A stretch of DNA of 7,015 nucleotides. Source: an uncultured Collinsella sp. Its GTDB lineage: Bacteria > Actinomycetota > Coriobacteriia > Coriobacteriales > Coriobacteriaceae. The notes under the pieces were generated by a model. The model was not told where the DNA came from and did not search any database. It was given only the letters and a program-made list of their open reading frames with translations. Positions 5,426 to 7,015 of the stretch are shown piece by piece; position 1 is the stretch's first letter; every line of letters starts with the position of its first letter. Position numbers and translations under genes: made by a program. The stretch spans positions 1-7,015 of the forward strand of contig URVZ01000091.1 of NCBI GenBank assembly GCA_900551365.1, written 5' to 3'.

Positions 5426-6514
5426 ATGCGCACAATTGGAATGAGCGACTACACCGTTGGCGAGGATTGCTTTACCAAGCTGCCAACTGCACTGGCGGAG
5501 TACGGCGCGAAGAAAGTCGCCATCATTGGCGGCAAGCGAGCCCTGGCTGCGGCGCTGCCGGGAATCAAGGCGGCACTTGAAGGTACCGATGTCGAGGTCC
5601 TGGAGACGCGCGTCTACGGTACCAACAGTACGCGTGCCAATATCGCCAAGGTCGTAAACTCCCCCGCCTGCCAGGAAGCCGACGTGCTCATTGCTTGCGG
5701 CGGCGGCAAGGCGCTCGATACCGTCAAGACGGCGGCCATCGAGCTCAAGAAGATCGTCTTTACCGTGCCGACGATCTGTTCCAACTGCTCCGCCGCGACC
5801 GCCATTGCCGTTGTCTACAACGACGACGGCTCGCTCGAGGGCTATTCGTACCCCAACCGCCCCGCGCACATCTTCATCAACCCCAAGATCATCGCCGAGG
5901 CGCCAGCAGAGTACTTCTGGGCCGGTGTAGGCGATGCCCTGTCCAAGCAGCCCGAGGTCGAGTACGCCACGAGCGCCGGTAATTTGGAGCACACCGCCGG
6001 TCTTGGCCTGGCACTCGCCCACACCTGCTCCGAGCCGCTGTTTACCTATGGTGTGCAGGGTCTTGAGGATGTGCGCCAGAATCTGTCGAGCGAGGCCGTC
6101 AAGCAGATCGCGCTCGACATCGTTGTCAACACGGGCTATGTCTCGAACCTGACCAACCAGAACGATTATTACTACAACTCGAGCGTGGCGCACGCGTTCT
6201 ACAACGCCACCTGCAGCATTCCGCGTGAGGGCACCTACCTGCATGGCGAGGTCGTGAGCCTGGGCGTGCTGGTACTGTTTGCCTATACGGGCGATACCGA
6301 GAACCTTGAGCGCTACGCCGCCTTTAACAAGCAGATGGGGCTGCCCGTAACGCTTGAGCAGGTTGGCCTTACCGAGGCAGATATCCCGGCCCTGTGCGAA
6401 TACGCGCACGCCACCAACGAGTGGAAGCAAGGCAACCCGGAGCCCTTCACCGACGAAAAGTTCGCCGCCGCCATCAAGGCCGCCAACGCCTACGGCCATT
6501 CTATCCTGGCCTAA
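5426..6514 (+). CDS. Iron-containing alcohol dehydrogenase family protein (GldA/YbdH-like)
   Basis: This 362-residue protein belongs to the group III metal-dependent, NAD(P)-linked alcohol dehydrogenases that include glycerol dehydrogenase GldA and the hydroxycarboxylate dehydrogenase YbdH/HcxA. The nucleotide-binding half has GGGK (92-95) in the family phosphate-binding loop, preceded by an N-terminal VAIIGGKRAL strand-turn. Metal ligands are visible as D170 (GVGDALSK), H256 (SSVAHAFYN) and H273 (YLHGEVVSLG), matching the Asp-His-His set and spacing of GldA. At the substrate-pocket segment it reads PTICSNCSAAT (115-125), without the Asp of the GldA TDAPCS block, so a substrate other than glycerol is likely; 2-oxo or hydroxy acids are one option by analogy with YbdH. 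Start ATG follows AAAGAAGG by five bases. It is divergent from ileS and ends just before a strong terminator, so it is probably transcribed alone. No clear promoter was found. Substrate and physiological role are unknown. Confidence 0.92.
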   Translation: MRTIGMSDYTVGEDCFTKLPTALAEYGAKKVAIIGGKRALAAALPGIKAALEGTDVEVLETRVYGTNSTRANIAKVVNSPACQEADVLIACGGGKALDTVKTAAIELKKIVFTVPTICSNCSAATAIAVVYNDDGSLEGYSYPNRPAHIFINPKIIAEAPAEYFWAGVGDALSKQPEVEYATSAGNLEHTAGLGLALAHTCSEPLFTYGVQGLEDVRQNLSSEAVKQIALDIVVNTGYVSNLTNQNDYYYNSSVAHAFYNATCSIPREGTYLHGEVVSLGVLVLFAYTGDTENLERYAAFNKQMGLPVTLEQVGLTEADIPALCEYAHATNEWKQGNPEPFTDEKFAAAIKAANAYGHSILA

Positions 6515-6520
6515 CCGACC

Positions 6521-6562
6521 AAAACCGCCACAAAGGGGACAATACCTTTGTGGCGGTTTTTT
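6521..6562 (+). terminator. Strong rho-independent terminator, probably bidirectional
   Basis: AAAACCGCCACAAAGG (6521-6536) pairs perfectly with CCTTTGTGGCGGTTTT (6545-6560) around an eight-base loop. The plus strand ends in six T (6557-6562) seven bases after the dehydrogenase stop codon. Read from the minus strand the same hairpin ends in four T and starts at the stop codon of the DUF523 gene, so it can end both convergent transcripts. Confidence 0.93.
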
Positions 6563-7015
6563 ATTGCCGTAACATGCTCGAGTCGAACTCGCTAGCCGGG
6601 ATAACGCGGTAGCCGTGGCGCAGGAGCAGGTCAACGAAGACACCGTTACCTGTTGTGAGCGTGCCGCTGAAGGATCCGTCGTAGATATGGCCCACGCCGC
6701 ACGACGGACTGCGATCCTGCAAAATGCACGCAACGATCTCGGACGGGCCGCCCGCCTGCTCGCACATGTCGAGCGCACGTTGAGCGCCCAGGCGAAACTC
6801 GCGATCGACCGAGGTACCCTCGCAGGTACGGACCTCGCCGTTCACAATCTCGGACGGCCTGCGCGGCGTGGGCAGGCCGCCAAAGACCTCAGGGCACACC
6901 AAGAGGACCTCAGTCCCTGTACGCTCGCAGGCCTCGACCAACTCGCGACGATAGTTGTCAAGCCCGTTATACTTGCAGCTCTCGCCCATCAAGCAGGCGC
7001 TCACCACGATCTTCA
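6561..7015 (-). CDS. DUF523 family protein (TudS-like), start cut by one base
   Basis: The reading frame is open to the right edge and ends at TAA (6563-6561). The codons before the first internal GTG read NTG-AAG-ATC-GTG-GTG, giving MKIVVSACLMG, which matches the usual DUF523 N-terminus (M-K-I-x-V-S-A-C-L-x-G). The true start codon therefore very likely has its first base at position 7016, outside the window, for a protein of about 151 residues, normal for the family. Family blocks are SACLMGESCKYNG (6-18 by that numbering), CPEVFGGLPTPR (41-52) and DRSPSCG (101-107). C8, C41 and C106 correspond in order to the three cysteines that hold the [4Fe-4S] cluster in the DUF523 thiouracil desulfidase TudS. 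A desulfidase role for this protein is inferred; many DUF523 members are uncharacterised. It converges on the dehydrogenase gene and shares its terminator. Confidence 0.88.
   Translation of the reverse strand, partial: KIVVSACLMGESCKYNGLDNYRRELVEACERTGTEVLLVCPEVFGGLPTPRRPSEIVNGEVRTCEGTSVDREFRLGAQRALDMCEQAGGPSEIVACILQDRSPSCGVGHIYDGSFSGTLTTGNGVFVDLLLRHGYRVIPASEFDSSMLRQ

Noticed and set aside
5285..6778. A 497-codon minus-strand frame opposite the dehydrogenase
   Set aside because: It runs through a strong terminator, a second gene and the divergent promoter region; it is a shadow of the dehydrogenase codon bias.

Overview
The window looks like ordinary core chromosome from a high-GC actinobacterium, most likely the class Coriobacteriia (Collinsella or a close relative). 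This is an inference from base composition, codon use, the gene order ileS-lspA-RluA-family synthase, and a T-box with a full-length Stem I and a transcriptional terminator in front of ileS. No database search was possible.

Left half, minus strand, reading right to left: isoleucyl-tRNA synthetase (ileS, 4939 to 2138), a 397-base spacer full of inverted repeats (1741-2137), prolipoprotein signal peptidase (lspA, 1740 to 1141), and an RluA-family pseudouridine synthase (1141 to 128). The last two overlap by one base (TAATG), so they are probably translationally coupled. Past the synthase, a candidate promoter and the first 15 codons of another minus-strand gene run off the left edge.

Between 4940 and 5425 lies the ileS control region. 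A promoter near 5296-5324 is followed by an isoleucine T-box leader in which nearly every expected part can be read: Stem I with the AGAG and GAGAACC motifs, an ATC specifier, Stem III, the UGGN bulge inside an 8+6 bp antiterminator, and a competing intrinsic terminator ending in six T. IleRS should therefore be made when uncharged tRNA-Ile accumulates.

Right half: divergent from ileS is an iron/zinc-type alcohol dehydrogenase related to GldA/YbdH (5426-6514, plus strand). It ends at a strong 16-bp hairpin terminator (6521-6562) that also serves the convergent DUF523 (TudS-like) gene (7015 to 6561), whose start codon is cut by one base at the right edge.

The least explained part is 1862-2141. 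It holds a 20-bp perfect inverted repeat, a roughly 98-base long imperfect hairpin, and a 16-bp perfect hairpin that covers the ileS stop codon. These look like REP/MITE-type palindromic elements or a structured 3' UTR. I found no new enzymatic or defence system, CRISPR array, rRNA or tRNA.
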